A stretch of DNA of 5,153 bases. Source: JACQXX01 sp964639175 (GTDB taxonomy: Bacteria; Acidobacteriota; Blastocatellia; Chloracidobacteriales; Chloracidobacteriaceae). A program made the position numbers and the translations under genes. The DNA is taken from positions 1 to 5,153 of the forward strand of contig CAZXCE010000627.1 of NCBI GenBank assembly GCA_964639175.1, written 5' to 3'. Shown here piece by piece: positions 1-5,101 of the stretch; the first letter of the stretch is position 1, and each line of letters starts with the position of its first letter. The notes under the pieces are model-generated. The model made no database searches, was not told the DNA's origin, and saw only the letters and a list, made by a program, of their open reading frames with translations.

Positions 1-853
1 GTTGGGCAGCGCCAACGGCTCTGTCAAATTCCCGTTTGGCTTTATACAAGAGGGCCAGATTGTTGAGGACGATGCTGACTTCTTCATGGTCAGGGCCGAA
101 CAGCTTTTCTCGCAAGGTCAGGGCCTGCAGGTATGCGGATTCGGCTCCGGGTAAGTTGCGGAGGCAATAGTTAATTTCCCCAACCTGCAGAATCGCCAAT
201 GCATATTGCGCCGATTCCGCTCCATACGCCTCAGTCGCCACCCTGACCGTTTGCTCGGCAATGGGAAGGACCTCTTGAAACCGTTCAGCGTCAATTAAGG
301 TCTTTACCTGTTTGGCAAGCTGATCATATTGAATAATAGTAGCGTCACCAGACTGAAGGGGACGGACCTCCTCCAATCGAAGGGTATATTTTCCCGGTTT
401 GCCCCCTTTTTCCAACCCCGCGACTTCAACCCGATAGGTTCCGGCTTCAACCGTGACGTGCCGCAGATGTTCTGGTCCCGTCGTTCCATTTGGGCTGTCC
501 ATTTCCTGAACCTGTTTTCCTGCCGGGTCAAACAACCGGACGATGACATCAATCCCTTGTTGCTCAACCTCGATGCGGACATACTGGTTGGCTTCAAGTT
601 GAACGGTAAAACTCTGTTTCTGTTCGGCTTGCAGTTCACGCTCAATCATATCAGCAAGCGACAAAGGTGTTGGCTCTACTGTTGATTGGGTCACGGCTGA
701 ATTGGTTTGAACTGTGGGAAAAAATCTGGTGGTTGATGCTTCAACGAGAATTCTTTCCCCGCAGAGGAAAGGACTTGATAAAACCAAGACTCCACCAACC
801 CACAGCAACAGAACAATACCCAACTGGCGATAAAATCGTCGGTAACAGCTCAT
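1..853 (-). CDS. Secreted PPC-like/TPR protein, N-terminal part (runs off the window)
   Basis: The frame is open from an ATG at 853 to the window edge, giving 284 codons with the C-terminus missing. The first ~10 residues are basic (RRFYRQ), followed by a hydrophobic stretch at about 11-30 (LGIVLLLWVGGVLVLSS), so it has a Sec signal peptide or N-terminal anchor. Residues about 66-165 are beta-rich and look like the bacterial pre-peptidase C-terminal (PPC) fold, with typical phrases QSFTVQLEANQYVRIEVEQQ, VIVRLFDPAGK and AGTYRVEV. From about 174 there are TPR helices, for example AESAYLQALTLREKLFGPDH and VLNNLALLYKAKREFDRA, so the repeats were entering a longer array at the edge. Such PPC-TPR proteins often end in a CHAT caspase-like domain; that is family knowledge, not seen here. 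An in-frame ATG at 937 would add 28 residues, but 853 puts the signal peptide at the N-terminus. A weak GGA lies about 6 bases upstream of 853. Confidence 0.85.
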   Translation of the reverse strand, partial: MSCYRRFYRQLGIVLLLWVGGVLVLSSPFLCGERILVEASTTRFFPTVQTNSAVTQSTVEPTPLSLADMIERELQAEQKQSFTVQLEANQYVRIEVEQQGIDVIVRLFDPAGKQVQEMDSPNGTTGPEHLRHVTVEAGTYRVEVAGLEKGGKPGKYTLRLEEVRPLQSGDATIIQYDQLAKQVKTLIDAERFQEVLPIAEQTVRVATEAYGAESAQYALAILQVGEINYCLRNLPGAESAYLQALTLREKLFGPDHEEVSIVLNNLALLYKAKREFDRAVGAAQ

Positions 854-1049
854 GTTTTTTCCAGCTTTCTGTCTCAAATTCTCAATGGACGATTGATGAT
901 CCCTGTATCTGGTGGTGATCAAACACCGACAACTCATCAAGGAAGCTGACGATTTGCTCAGACGGTGTAAACCATACTTATCCATATCATCAAACCGAAT
1001 GTAGACCACTTCGGTCAGATATCAGGTGAGTTTCTTCGAAATTGTTGAC

Positions 1050-1170
1050 ATTAAGTACCTTGTCATAAATTTTCTGAGATATTGGGTTTGGTAAGTGCTT
1101 GATTCTTTTCCGTGGTTTCCGTGGTTTCCGTGGTTAAAATGTTTGGAAATTTTCGGTAAGGTACTTATGA
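1050..1170. repeat. Short element bounded by imperfect inverted repeats (MITE-like)
   Basis: TAAGTACCTT at 1052-1061 recurs as its exact reverse complement at 1158-1167. The match continues inward through the AAATTT stretch, giving about 18 of 23 matching positions over roughly 1052-1074 and 1145-1167. The ~70 bases between the arms contain a 9-bp tandem repeat and no ORF. The size, inverted ends and intergenic position resemble a small non-autonomous mobile or interspersed repeat. No target-site duplication was recognised, and no second copy lies in this window, so the mobile-element reading is inference. Confidence 0.4.
1107..1135. repeat. Three tandem copies of TTTCCGTGG
   Basis: The 9-bp unit TTTCCGTGG is repeated exactly at 1107-1115, 1116-1124 and 1125-1133, followed by TT that begins a fourth copy. 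It lies inside the inverted-repeat element at 1050-1170, about 45 bases past the 3' end of the GTPase-like gene. The function is unknown. Perfect identity between units suggests recent slippage or selection. Confidence 0.9.
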
Positions 1171-1177
1171 TCTGGCT

Positions 1178-1789
1178 TTAACGAGCCTGAGATGTGATTG
1201 ATGAAGGAACCAATTTTTCCACCAGGATTCGTAAAGTTTCCGTTACCCCAATCCCTTTGGAAGCCGAAGCTTCGACATAGGGCAATTGCTGGGGGTTTAA
1301 CCGCTGTTCCAGGGTTTCAATTGTTTCAAGCCGTGGAAAATCCCGCTTATTGTATTGGATAACCTGTGGAATGGTTGACATGTCTCGATTGAGGTTGATC
1401 ATCCAGCTTTTCAGATTCCAGTTGATCGCCGCATTTGAATCCATTCGACCACGCTGCGAATCAAAAACCATGACAGCAGCATCCATTGACCGCAACAGAT
1501 CATCACGTACCGGGTCACGATAGGCACTAATCGGAATCGTCTGGATGCGGAATTCTATCGGTTGCATCCCCATCAATGCGGCATCCATTCCCAACAAAGA
1601 CAATAATTGATTTCCTTCCAGAATCAACTCATTCGTGGTATCTGATTTCACGCCAAACTCTTGCAATGCAAGCATTTGCAGATGGCGCAAATTGGCATGC
1701 TTTCCAGCCAGAGGTGGGCCAAGATACACAATATTGAGTTCTTTGGTTTTGAGCCAGCGGTAAAAGGTTTTCCACATGAGCGACTTCAC
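1178..1789 (-). CDS. MglA-like small Ras-superfamily GTPase with degenerate motifs
   Basis: The 203-residue protein matches bacterial MglA-type GTPases, which act as polarity and motility switches, along its whole length. It keeps the family phrases NIVYLGP (19-25), VFDSQRGRMDSN (108-119), IQYNKRDFP (144-152, the G4 NKxD box giving guanine specificity) and ASASKGIGV (174-182, G5 region). Two key motifs are altered. The P-loop reads GPPLAGKH (24-31), with His where Ser/Thr binds Mg2+. The switch II segment, TVPGQ in MglA, reads TIPIS (84-88), losing the DxxG-type glycine and the catalytic glutamine. It may therefore bind nucleotide without normal hydrolysis, or act as a pseudo-GTPase. The start at 1789 is GTG. 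An ATG at 1777 (199 residues) gives an N-terminus closer to MglA; neither has a clear ribosome binding site. It follows the module protein on the same strand after about 100 bases. No MglB/roadblock partner is in the window. Confidence 0.85.
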   Translation of the reverse strand: MKSLMWKTFYRWLKTKELNIVYLGPPLAGKHANLRHLQMLALQEFGVKSDTTNELILEGNQLLSLLGMDAALMGMQPIEFRIQTIPISAYRDPVRDDLLRSMDAAVMVFDSQRGRMDSNAAINWNLKSWMINLNRDMSTIPQVIQYNKRDFPRLETIETLEQRLNPQQLPYVEASASKGIGVTETLRILVEKLVPSSITSQAR

Positions 1790-1813
1790 AGTGTGGGTAA
1801 ACAGAGATCAGGT

Positions 1814-1856
1814 TGTTATCCGATGTCAGTTATTTTCCCATAAAACACTGATAACA
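1814..1856. other. Intergenic stem-loop between the module protein and GTPase-like genes
   Basis: TCAGT (1826-1830) pairs with ACTGA (1847-1851) and TTTT (1833-1836) with AAAA (1842-1845) around a 5-base loop. TGTTA (1814-1818) pairs with TAACA (1852-1856) outside them, leaving a 7-base bulge on one side. An alternative longer pairing is TGTTATC with GATAACA. No U-tract follows on the minus strand, so it is not a standard terminator. It could stabilise or separate the two messages, or be an operator. Confidence 0.3.
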
Positions 1857-1890
1857 GACAACTTCTTTTATGATCGTTTTTGCGTTTCCG

Positions 1891-2607
1891 TCATCTATCT
1901 GGATTTTTTAAAGGTGAGTCAGGCTTTTTTTCTTCCGATGCCGGAGCGCTTGCCAGCGGATGCAGATAGCCAATGGAGTCACAAAATTGAGGATCGGCTG
2001 AAAGTTGCTCTGAGGCTTTGCTCAACAGCAATTCGGTTAACTTTACCCGGCGATACCGGTCAGGCGGCGTGAGATAGGTTTCAACAAAACGCTGTTCTTC
2101 TGATTCAGAAAGTGAATAAAACAAATAGTCATTGATCAGCCGATCCTCAACCGACTTGACCCGAGCAAAAAGCGCATCGTCTTCAAAATAAACGGCTTCA
2201 AATTGAGTGCGTTCTGATTCAACCATTTGCCCCAGCAGATAGCGTTCAATGTCCTCGTCCTCAATGGCCTTTGGATCAAAGACCACTGGTGAACCAGGTT
2301 CAGATGCGGCTGAAAATCCAGGCACCGCGATTTGAAACAGTTCACCAGCCAGTGCAACCTTGCGCCGGCGGCGGTCGGTTGTGAGGTATCCGGTTTCAAA
2401 CAATGTTCGGTCACTGTCAGTCAACCGTCCAAGCACATAGCGTTCAATGAATTCATCCTCATATCTGGAAAGCTGCTCCAGTACTTCTGGATCGGAAAAC
2501 AACGCTTCTTCAAAGAATTCCAGCGTGATGCCCGGTGCCGACACCTGATCCAGTTGACCAAGCAGGTAATATCGAAAAACTTGATCATCAAATTTCCAGC
2601 CAGTCAT
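1891..2607 (-). CDS. Soluble protein of four ERYLLG-type helical half-modules, candidate sigma partner
   Basis: The protein has 238 residues. The start is the ATG at 2607, fixed by the excellent ribosome binding site AAGGAGGTGATC three bases upstream; longer in-frame readings to 2817 have no such support. The sequence is a tandem duplication of a two-part helical module. Half-modules open with FRYYLLGQL (11-19), FIERYVLGRL (53-62), IERYLLGQM (120-128) and INDYLFYSL (158-166). Each is followed by a D/E-rich helix and a turn such as YLTTDRRRRKV or YFEDDALFARV. As I recall them, proteins with this module in acidobacteria sit beside sigma factors in the place of anti-sigma factors. Here there is only one cysteine (209), so no zinc anti-sigma motif, and no membrane segment, so it should be cytoplasmic. 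The tail (~200-238) is Pro/Ser/Glu-rich and probably disordered. It overlaps the sigma-like gene by 20 bases, which implies coupled translation. The binding partner is inferred, not shown. Confidence 0.8.
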   Translation of the reverse strand: MTGWKFDDQVFRYYLLGQLDQVSAPGITLEFFEEALFSDPEVLEQLSRYEDEFIERYVLGRLTDSDRTLFETGYLTTDRRRRKVALAGELFQIAVPGFSAASEPGSPVVFDPKAIEDEDIERYLLGQMVESERTQFEAVYFEDDALFARVKSVEDRLINDYLFYSLSESEEQRFVETYLTPPDRYRRVKLTELLLSKASEQLSADPQFCDSIGYLHPLASAPASEEKKPDSPLKNPDR

Positions 2608-3859
2608 CGAGATCACCTCCTTCCGGCGCAAGATCGTCTGGCGACTCAAAAGACGTGCGGTGAGCCAATCGGAGCCGGTGTTCGACGCATTTCTCCAACT
2701 TCCCCCGAATGTAAGAAATACTTTGCTGAAGGGCTTTTGCGTCTTTAAACCCAAATTCTTCAATGAGCTGGCGTCGGTACTCGGCTGCATTCTGATCATC
2801 GAGGATTTTACAGCCACAATAGCGCAAAATGAGTTTGCGCTGTTCTTCTTTGAGTGCCATCAGGCACTGGGTCTGGAGCATCCGCAACACAGTTGGAGAT
2901 TGCGGAGGCGTTGGTTCCTGAATTGATTGCGTTGCCTGGGTGTGAAGCTCCATCCACACCAGTTTGGCAACCCCAAGCGTGAAGGCTCTCACATTTTGAA
3001 TTCGTGTTTCCTGACTGGCAGCGCATTCATTTTCCTGATGAACTTTTTCCGTCACCCGATTCAATGTTTCATCCGCCGCCCGGCTGACATCAATAAACTG
3101 TCCAGTTTCAGTACCATGCCACTGGCGGGCTTCAAAAAAATAAATCAGGCGGTCACGAAGCTTTTCATATTCTTCGCCGGCCAGGTGCCGGTCCGGATGC
3201 AATCGAGCCAGGAGCGAATCAAACTGGTGTTGTTCGACCAATTTGGAAATTGCCAGAAAATGAGCCGCAATTTCGAGGGCAAAGGCGATGATGGTTTCGG
3301 GTCTTGCTTCGGCTGCCAGTTCTCCATCAAGAAGGGCAAAACCAAGGCGTTCAATGGTTTGGGTGGTCCAGCGATTGGGGTTGAGACGATGGGCACTGCT
3401 GAAAAATTCCCGGAGGTGTTCTTTGAGTTCAGCCCGGCGGTGACGTTGATGGGCTTCGAGTTTTCCTAAATGATTTAGAATAAGAGCTTTCCGGTTTTGC
3501 TTTTGAACCGGATCAATCCATTCACGGAGCACGGCCTGGGTATGGTGAATTGCTTTTTGTTCAAGTTCAGTGAAGTCAGCCTGAACCTCAGCCAGGAACT
3601 GGTCACTGGTCTCGATTTCGCGCACCGTTCGTGCCAGAGCGACATCCGCCAGGGCATGCCGAAACTCAAAAGCCTGGGGCGCCACCAACTGAACCAGTTG
3701 CCAGTAGAGTGCATTGATCTGGTGTTCGTGAGCGCGGTACACCGCTGCCCGAGCGGCCAGTGCTTCAAAACTGCGCAGTGAAGCCAGCATCATAGAATTC
3801 CAGCCAGTAAATAGAATGAAAGGGGTGAAAGGCCCAACCATACCACAATGGAGGGACAT
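2588..3859 (-). CDS. Sigma-70-like RNA polymerase sigma factor with a long N-terminal extension
   Basis: The C-terminal half resembles an ECF-like sigma-70 family known in acidobacteria. The region 2-like part (about 212-305) includes FDSLLARLHPDRHLAGEEYE, LRDRLIYFFEARQW and AADETLNRVTEKV. A Pro-rich linker (313-323) follows. The region 4-like part (about 328-396) has CLMALKEEQRKLILRY and a helix-turn-helix around RRQLIEEFGFKDAKALQQSI, then IRGKLEKCVEHRL. Residues 24 to ~205 are almost all helical and charged, with no family I recognise; ECF sigmas are usually about 200 residues, so this doubles the length. The role inferred is promoter selection for a small regulon, held in check by the coupled downstream protein. 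The start is uncertain. ATG at 3859 has AGGAG only 2 bases away and gives a hydrophobic, unlikely N-terminus (PFTPFILFTGW). The adjacent ATGs at 3793 and 3790 give 401 or 400 residues but lack a strong ribosome site. The acidic tail DLDDWLEI is encoded over the next gene's start. Confidence 0.72.
   Translation of the reverse strand: MSLHCGMVGPFTPFILFTGWNSMMLASLRSFEALAARAAVYRAHEHQINALYWQLVQLVAPQAFEFRHALADVALARTVREIETSDQFLAEVQADFTELEQKAIHHTQAVLREWIDPVQKQNRKALILNHLGKLEAHQRHRRAELKEHLREFFSSAHRLNPNRWTTQTIERLGFALLDGELAAEARPETIIAFALEIAAHFLAISKLVEQHQFDSLLARLHPDRHLAGEEYEKLRDRLIYFFEARQWHGTETGQFIDVSRAADETLNRVTEKVHQENECAASQETRIQNVRAFTLGVAKLVWMELHTQATQSIQEPTPPQSPTVLRMLQTQCLMALKEEQRKLILRYCGCKILDDQNAAEYRRQLIEEFGFKDAKALQQSISYIRGKLEKCVEHRLRLAHRTSFESPDDLAPEGGDLDDWLEI
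2611..2622 (-). promoter_or_regulatory. Extended perfect Shine-Dalgarno sequence for the module protein
   Basis: On the minus strand this reads AAGGAGGTGATC, followed by TCG and the ATG at 2607. All 12 bases are complementary to the conserved 3' end of bacterial 16S rRNA (GATCACCTCCTT). The GGAGG core sits 8 bases before the ATG. It lies within the last codons of the sigma-like gene (encoding EGGDL), so ribosomes finishing that gene can re-initiate here. It decides the start of the downstream gene. Confidence 0.9.
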
Positions 3860-3863
3860 CGCT

Positions 3864-3888
3864 CCTGAAAATTATTGAAACAATCAGG
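3864..3888 (-). promoter_or_regulatory. Possible leader hairpin overlapping the ribosome site of the sigma-like gene
   Basis: On the minus strand CCTG and ATTG pair with CAAT and CAGG around a TTT loop, with an AATTTT bulge. The 3' arm overlaps the AGGAG that precedes the ATG at 3859. If that ATG is used, the hairpin would partly mask the ribosome site. The stem is short (4 plus 4 pairs) and the start itself is uncertain. Confidence 0.22.
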
Positions 3889-3958
3889 CCAAAAAGGAAT
3901 TGGTTTTCTATTTGTTTGGGGTGGGGTGCCAAAGAACGTACAAACCAGACACCGCAAG

Positions 3959-4018
3959 GTGAGAACTCACGACCGACTGGATTTCTGTATGTGAACAAGG
4001 TGGGGAGAAATCAGTTGG
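3959..4018. other. Two adjacent inverted repeats (possible structured RNA)
   Basis: GTGAG-AA-CTCAC at 3959-3970 is a perfect 5-bp dyad with a 2-base spacer. Directly after it, 3973-3985 (CCGACTGGATTTC) pairs with 4007-4018 (GAAATCAGTTGG): 12 pairs including one G-T wobble, one bulged G and a 21-base loop. The second is the strongest hairpin in the region. It may belong to the leader of the sigma-like mRNA (minus strand) or to a plus-strand RNA ending near 4080. Confidence 0.4.
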
Positions 4019-4037
4019 AACACGTCAGACATTATGC

Positions 4038-4079
4038 AAAGGGACAGCTTTTGCAGGCTTTTCCCTTTTTATATTTTTT
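4038..4079 (+). terminator. Terminator-like hairpin with T-rich tail, plus strand
   Basis: AAAGGGA (4038-4044) pairs with TCCCTTT (4062-4068), and AGC (4046-4048) with GCT (4057-4059) inside it, around the loop TTTTGCAG. The tail TTATATTTTTT (4069-4079) is typical of an intrinsic terminator. No plus-strand gene lies upstream in this gap, so it would have to end a small RNA or act as an attenuator in a long SOD leader. The GC content of the stem is modest. Confidence 0.38.
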
Positions 4080-4134
4080 GCAGCATTTCTTTTTAGCCAT
4101 AACTCCCCATCAGGTAACTGAGAAAAAGATAAAA

Positions 4135-4155
4135 GGTTTTGAAAACCATTTTCAA
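4135..4155. promoter_or_regulatory. Overlapping palindromes, Fur-box-like operator candidate upstream of SOD
   Basis: GGTTTTGAAAACC (4135-4147) is a 6-1-6 palindrome, and it overlaps TTGAAAACCATTTTCAA (4139-4155), which has perfect 7-base arms and a 3-base spacer. The inner 15 bases, TGAAAACCATTTTCA, match the 7-1-7 Fur consensus TGATAATNATTATCA at 11 of 14 defined positions. Iron control of superoxide dismutases by Fur is well known, so the location, about 190 bases before the SOD start, is sensible. Assigning it to Fur is inference. Confidence 0.35.
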
Positions 4156-4188
4156 GTACGTGAATCTTAGGCATCAGGTTCCGGCCTG

Positions 4189-4207
4189 TCAAGCATCACT
4201 TGCTTGA
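4189..4207. promoter_or_regulatory. Perfect dyad TCAAGCA-N5-TGCTTGA upstream of SOD
   Basis: Seven-base arms at 4189-4195 and 4201-4207 are perfect reverse complements with a TCACT spacer. It lies about 135 bases before the SOD start. It could be a regulator-binding site or a small hairpin in the 5' leader. It is not followed by a T-tract. Confidence 0.35.
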
Positions 4208-4342
4208 ATTTTCCCGACCTGGATCCCGCGACGGTTTTTCAACTGCTGCTCTGGGGTGATATGGTAGGGAGCATTCCTGGCCGCACGACACCTTTCTCAA
4301 CTCTGATCCTCACCCTGTTTTTTTCATCTGGAGAACCTGCCT

Positions 4343-5101
4343 ATGTCTTCTCAAAATTCACGTCGTCATTTTCTCAAAACAACCGCACTCACCGGCGCCG
4401 GAATTACGCTGGCTGGTGTTCCGCTCCTGGACAAAGTCGTCGAAGCTGATGCCGTCAATCTGATCTATGAAGCCACTCAACTGACCGATGCCACTGGGAA
4501 ATTTGCACTGCCGGCGCTTCCATATGAATTCAAAGCACTTGAACCGGTCATTGATGCCAAAACCGTTGAACTCCACCACGACAAGCATCACAAAGGTTAT
4601 GTTGATGGCGCCAACAAGGCCGAAGAAAAACTGGCGGCAGCCCGCGCTGACGGGAATTTTGATCTGGTGAAACACTGGTCTCGCGAACTGGCGTTCCACG
4701 GTTCAGGCCATATCCTGCACACCATCTACTGGACAAACCTCTCAGGCAAAGGCGGTGGCGAACCCAAAGGTGATCTGGCCAAACATATTGCCAAAGACTT
4801 TGGCGACTTTGCCAAATTCAAAATGCACCTTTCCAAAGCCACAACCGCCGTCGAAGCCTCCGGTTGGGGTGTGCTGGCGTATCAAGTCTTTTCCAAAAAT
4901 TTGACAGTGCTCCAAATCGAGAAACACCAGGATTTAACCACGATGGGCGCCATCCCATTGCTGGTGATTGATGTCTGGGAGCACGCCTATTATCTCACCT
5001 ACCAGAACAAACGCGGCGAATACGTTGATAAAATCTTTAACATCATCAACTGGGATAATATCGCTCAGCGCCTGGATGCAGCGCTCAAGGCCGGCGGCTG
5101 A
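4343..5101 (+). CDS. Tat-exported Mn-type superoxide dismutase
   Basis: The protein has 252 residues and converts superoxide to oxygen and hydrogen peroxide. The N-terminus has a clear twin-arginine signal, SRRHFLK (6-12), then a hydrophobic stretch. An AxA site, ADA (35-37), suggests cleavage before V38, leaving about 215 residues, close to normal SOD size. The catalytic domains follow: LPALPYEFKALEPVID (56-71), then LHHDKHHKGYV. Metal ligands by family alignment are H78, H126 (in GHILHTIYW), D210 and H214 (in DVWEHAYYL), with gateway Y86. Gln196 (in KHQDLTTMG) occupies the position of the C-terminal-domain active-site Gln of Mn enzymes, and the Fe-type Gln position in the N-terminal half is not a Gln; so Mn-type or cambialistic. 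The start is supported by GGAG at 4330-4333, 9 bases before the ATG. Being folded before export by Tat fits a metalloenzyme. It probably acts in the periplasm or at the cell surface. It is divergent from the sigma-like operon and the 7-bp repeat begins at its stop codon. Confidence 0.95.
   Translation: MSSQNSRRHFLKTTALTGAGITLAGVPLLDKVVEADAVNLIYEATQLTDATGKFALPALPYEFKALEPVIDAKTVELHHDKHHKGYVDGANKAEEKLAAARADGNFDLVKHWSRELAFHGSGHILHTIYWTNLSGKGGGEPKGDLAKHIAKDFGDFAKFKMHLSKATTAVEASGWGVLAYQVFSKNLTVLQIEKHQDLTTMGAIPLLVIDVWEHAYYLTYQNKRGEYVDKIFNIINWDNIAQRLDAALKAGG

Larger units (their letters stand above)
854..1177. other. Intergenic region between the GTPase-like and TPR genes
   Basis: This 324-bp stretch has no supportable gene. 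It holds a perfect 6-bp dyad, ACCGAA/TTCGGT, at 994-999 and 1010-1015, about 140 bases upstream of the TPR gene start, which could be an operator or leader hairpin. It also holds the inverted-repeat-bounded element at 1050-1170 with its internal 9-bp tandem repeat. I see no convincing -35/-10 pair for the TPR gene and no intrinsic terminator after the GTPase-like gene. The gap is long enough for the TPR gene to have its own promoter. Confidence 0.6.
3860..4342. other. Divergent intergenic region between the sigma-like and SOD genes
   Basis: This 483-bp stretch must hold the promoters of two divergent transcription units. No convincing gene is seen; the short open frames here have no ribosome site or family resemblance. 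It is rich in dyad symmetry: 3864-3888 near the sigma-like start, 3959-3970, 3973-4018, 4038-4068 with a T-rich tail, 4135-4155 and 4189-4207. I could not assign a confident -35/-10 pair to either gene. Confidence 0.6.

Noticed and set aside
329..685. 118-codon plus-strand open frame opposite the TPR gene
   Set aside because: The opposite strand encodes a clear signal peptide, PPC-like domain and TPR protein over the same bases; this is a shadow.
1045..1071. Consensus TTGACA followed by TAAATT on the plus strand
   Set aside because: The spacing is 15 bases, short for a sigma-70 promoter, and it would point into the antisense of the GTPase-like gene with no gene to drive.
1107..1133. CRISPR array
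   Set aside because: Repeats are 9 bp with no spacers; this is a simple tandem repeat.
1178..1789. GTPase-like gene as a pseudogene
   Set aside because: The frame is intact, length is normal for MglA, and several motifs are well conserved; only selected catalytic positions differ.
1891..2607. Classical zinc-binding anti-sigma factor
   Set aside because: Only one cysteine is present and there is no HxxxCxxC motif, so the class cannot be assigned even though the neighbour is sigma-like.
1891..2817. A longer, 308-residue reading of the module protein starting at 2817
   Set aside because: The extra N-terminus overlaps the sigma-like coding sequence in another frame and looks like random translation, while the ATG at 2607 has a perfect ribosome site and begins the first module.
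4051..4075. TTGCAG and TATATT as an SOD promoter
   Set aside because: The spacer is only 13 bases and the sequence is better explained as the loop and tail of the terminator-like hairpin.
3916..4170. 84-codon plus-strand open frame in the divergent gap
   Set aside because: No ribosome site, no recognisable motif, and it runs through several inverted repeats and a T-rich hairpin; more likely chance.
4204..4449. 81-codon plus-strand open frame overlapping the SOD start
   Set aside because: It overlaps the well-supported SOD gene out of frame and turns into a shifted reading of its signal region; no independent support.
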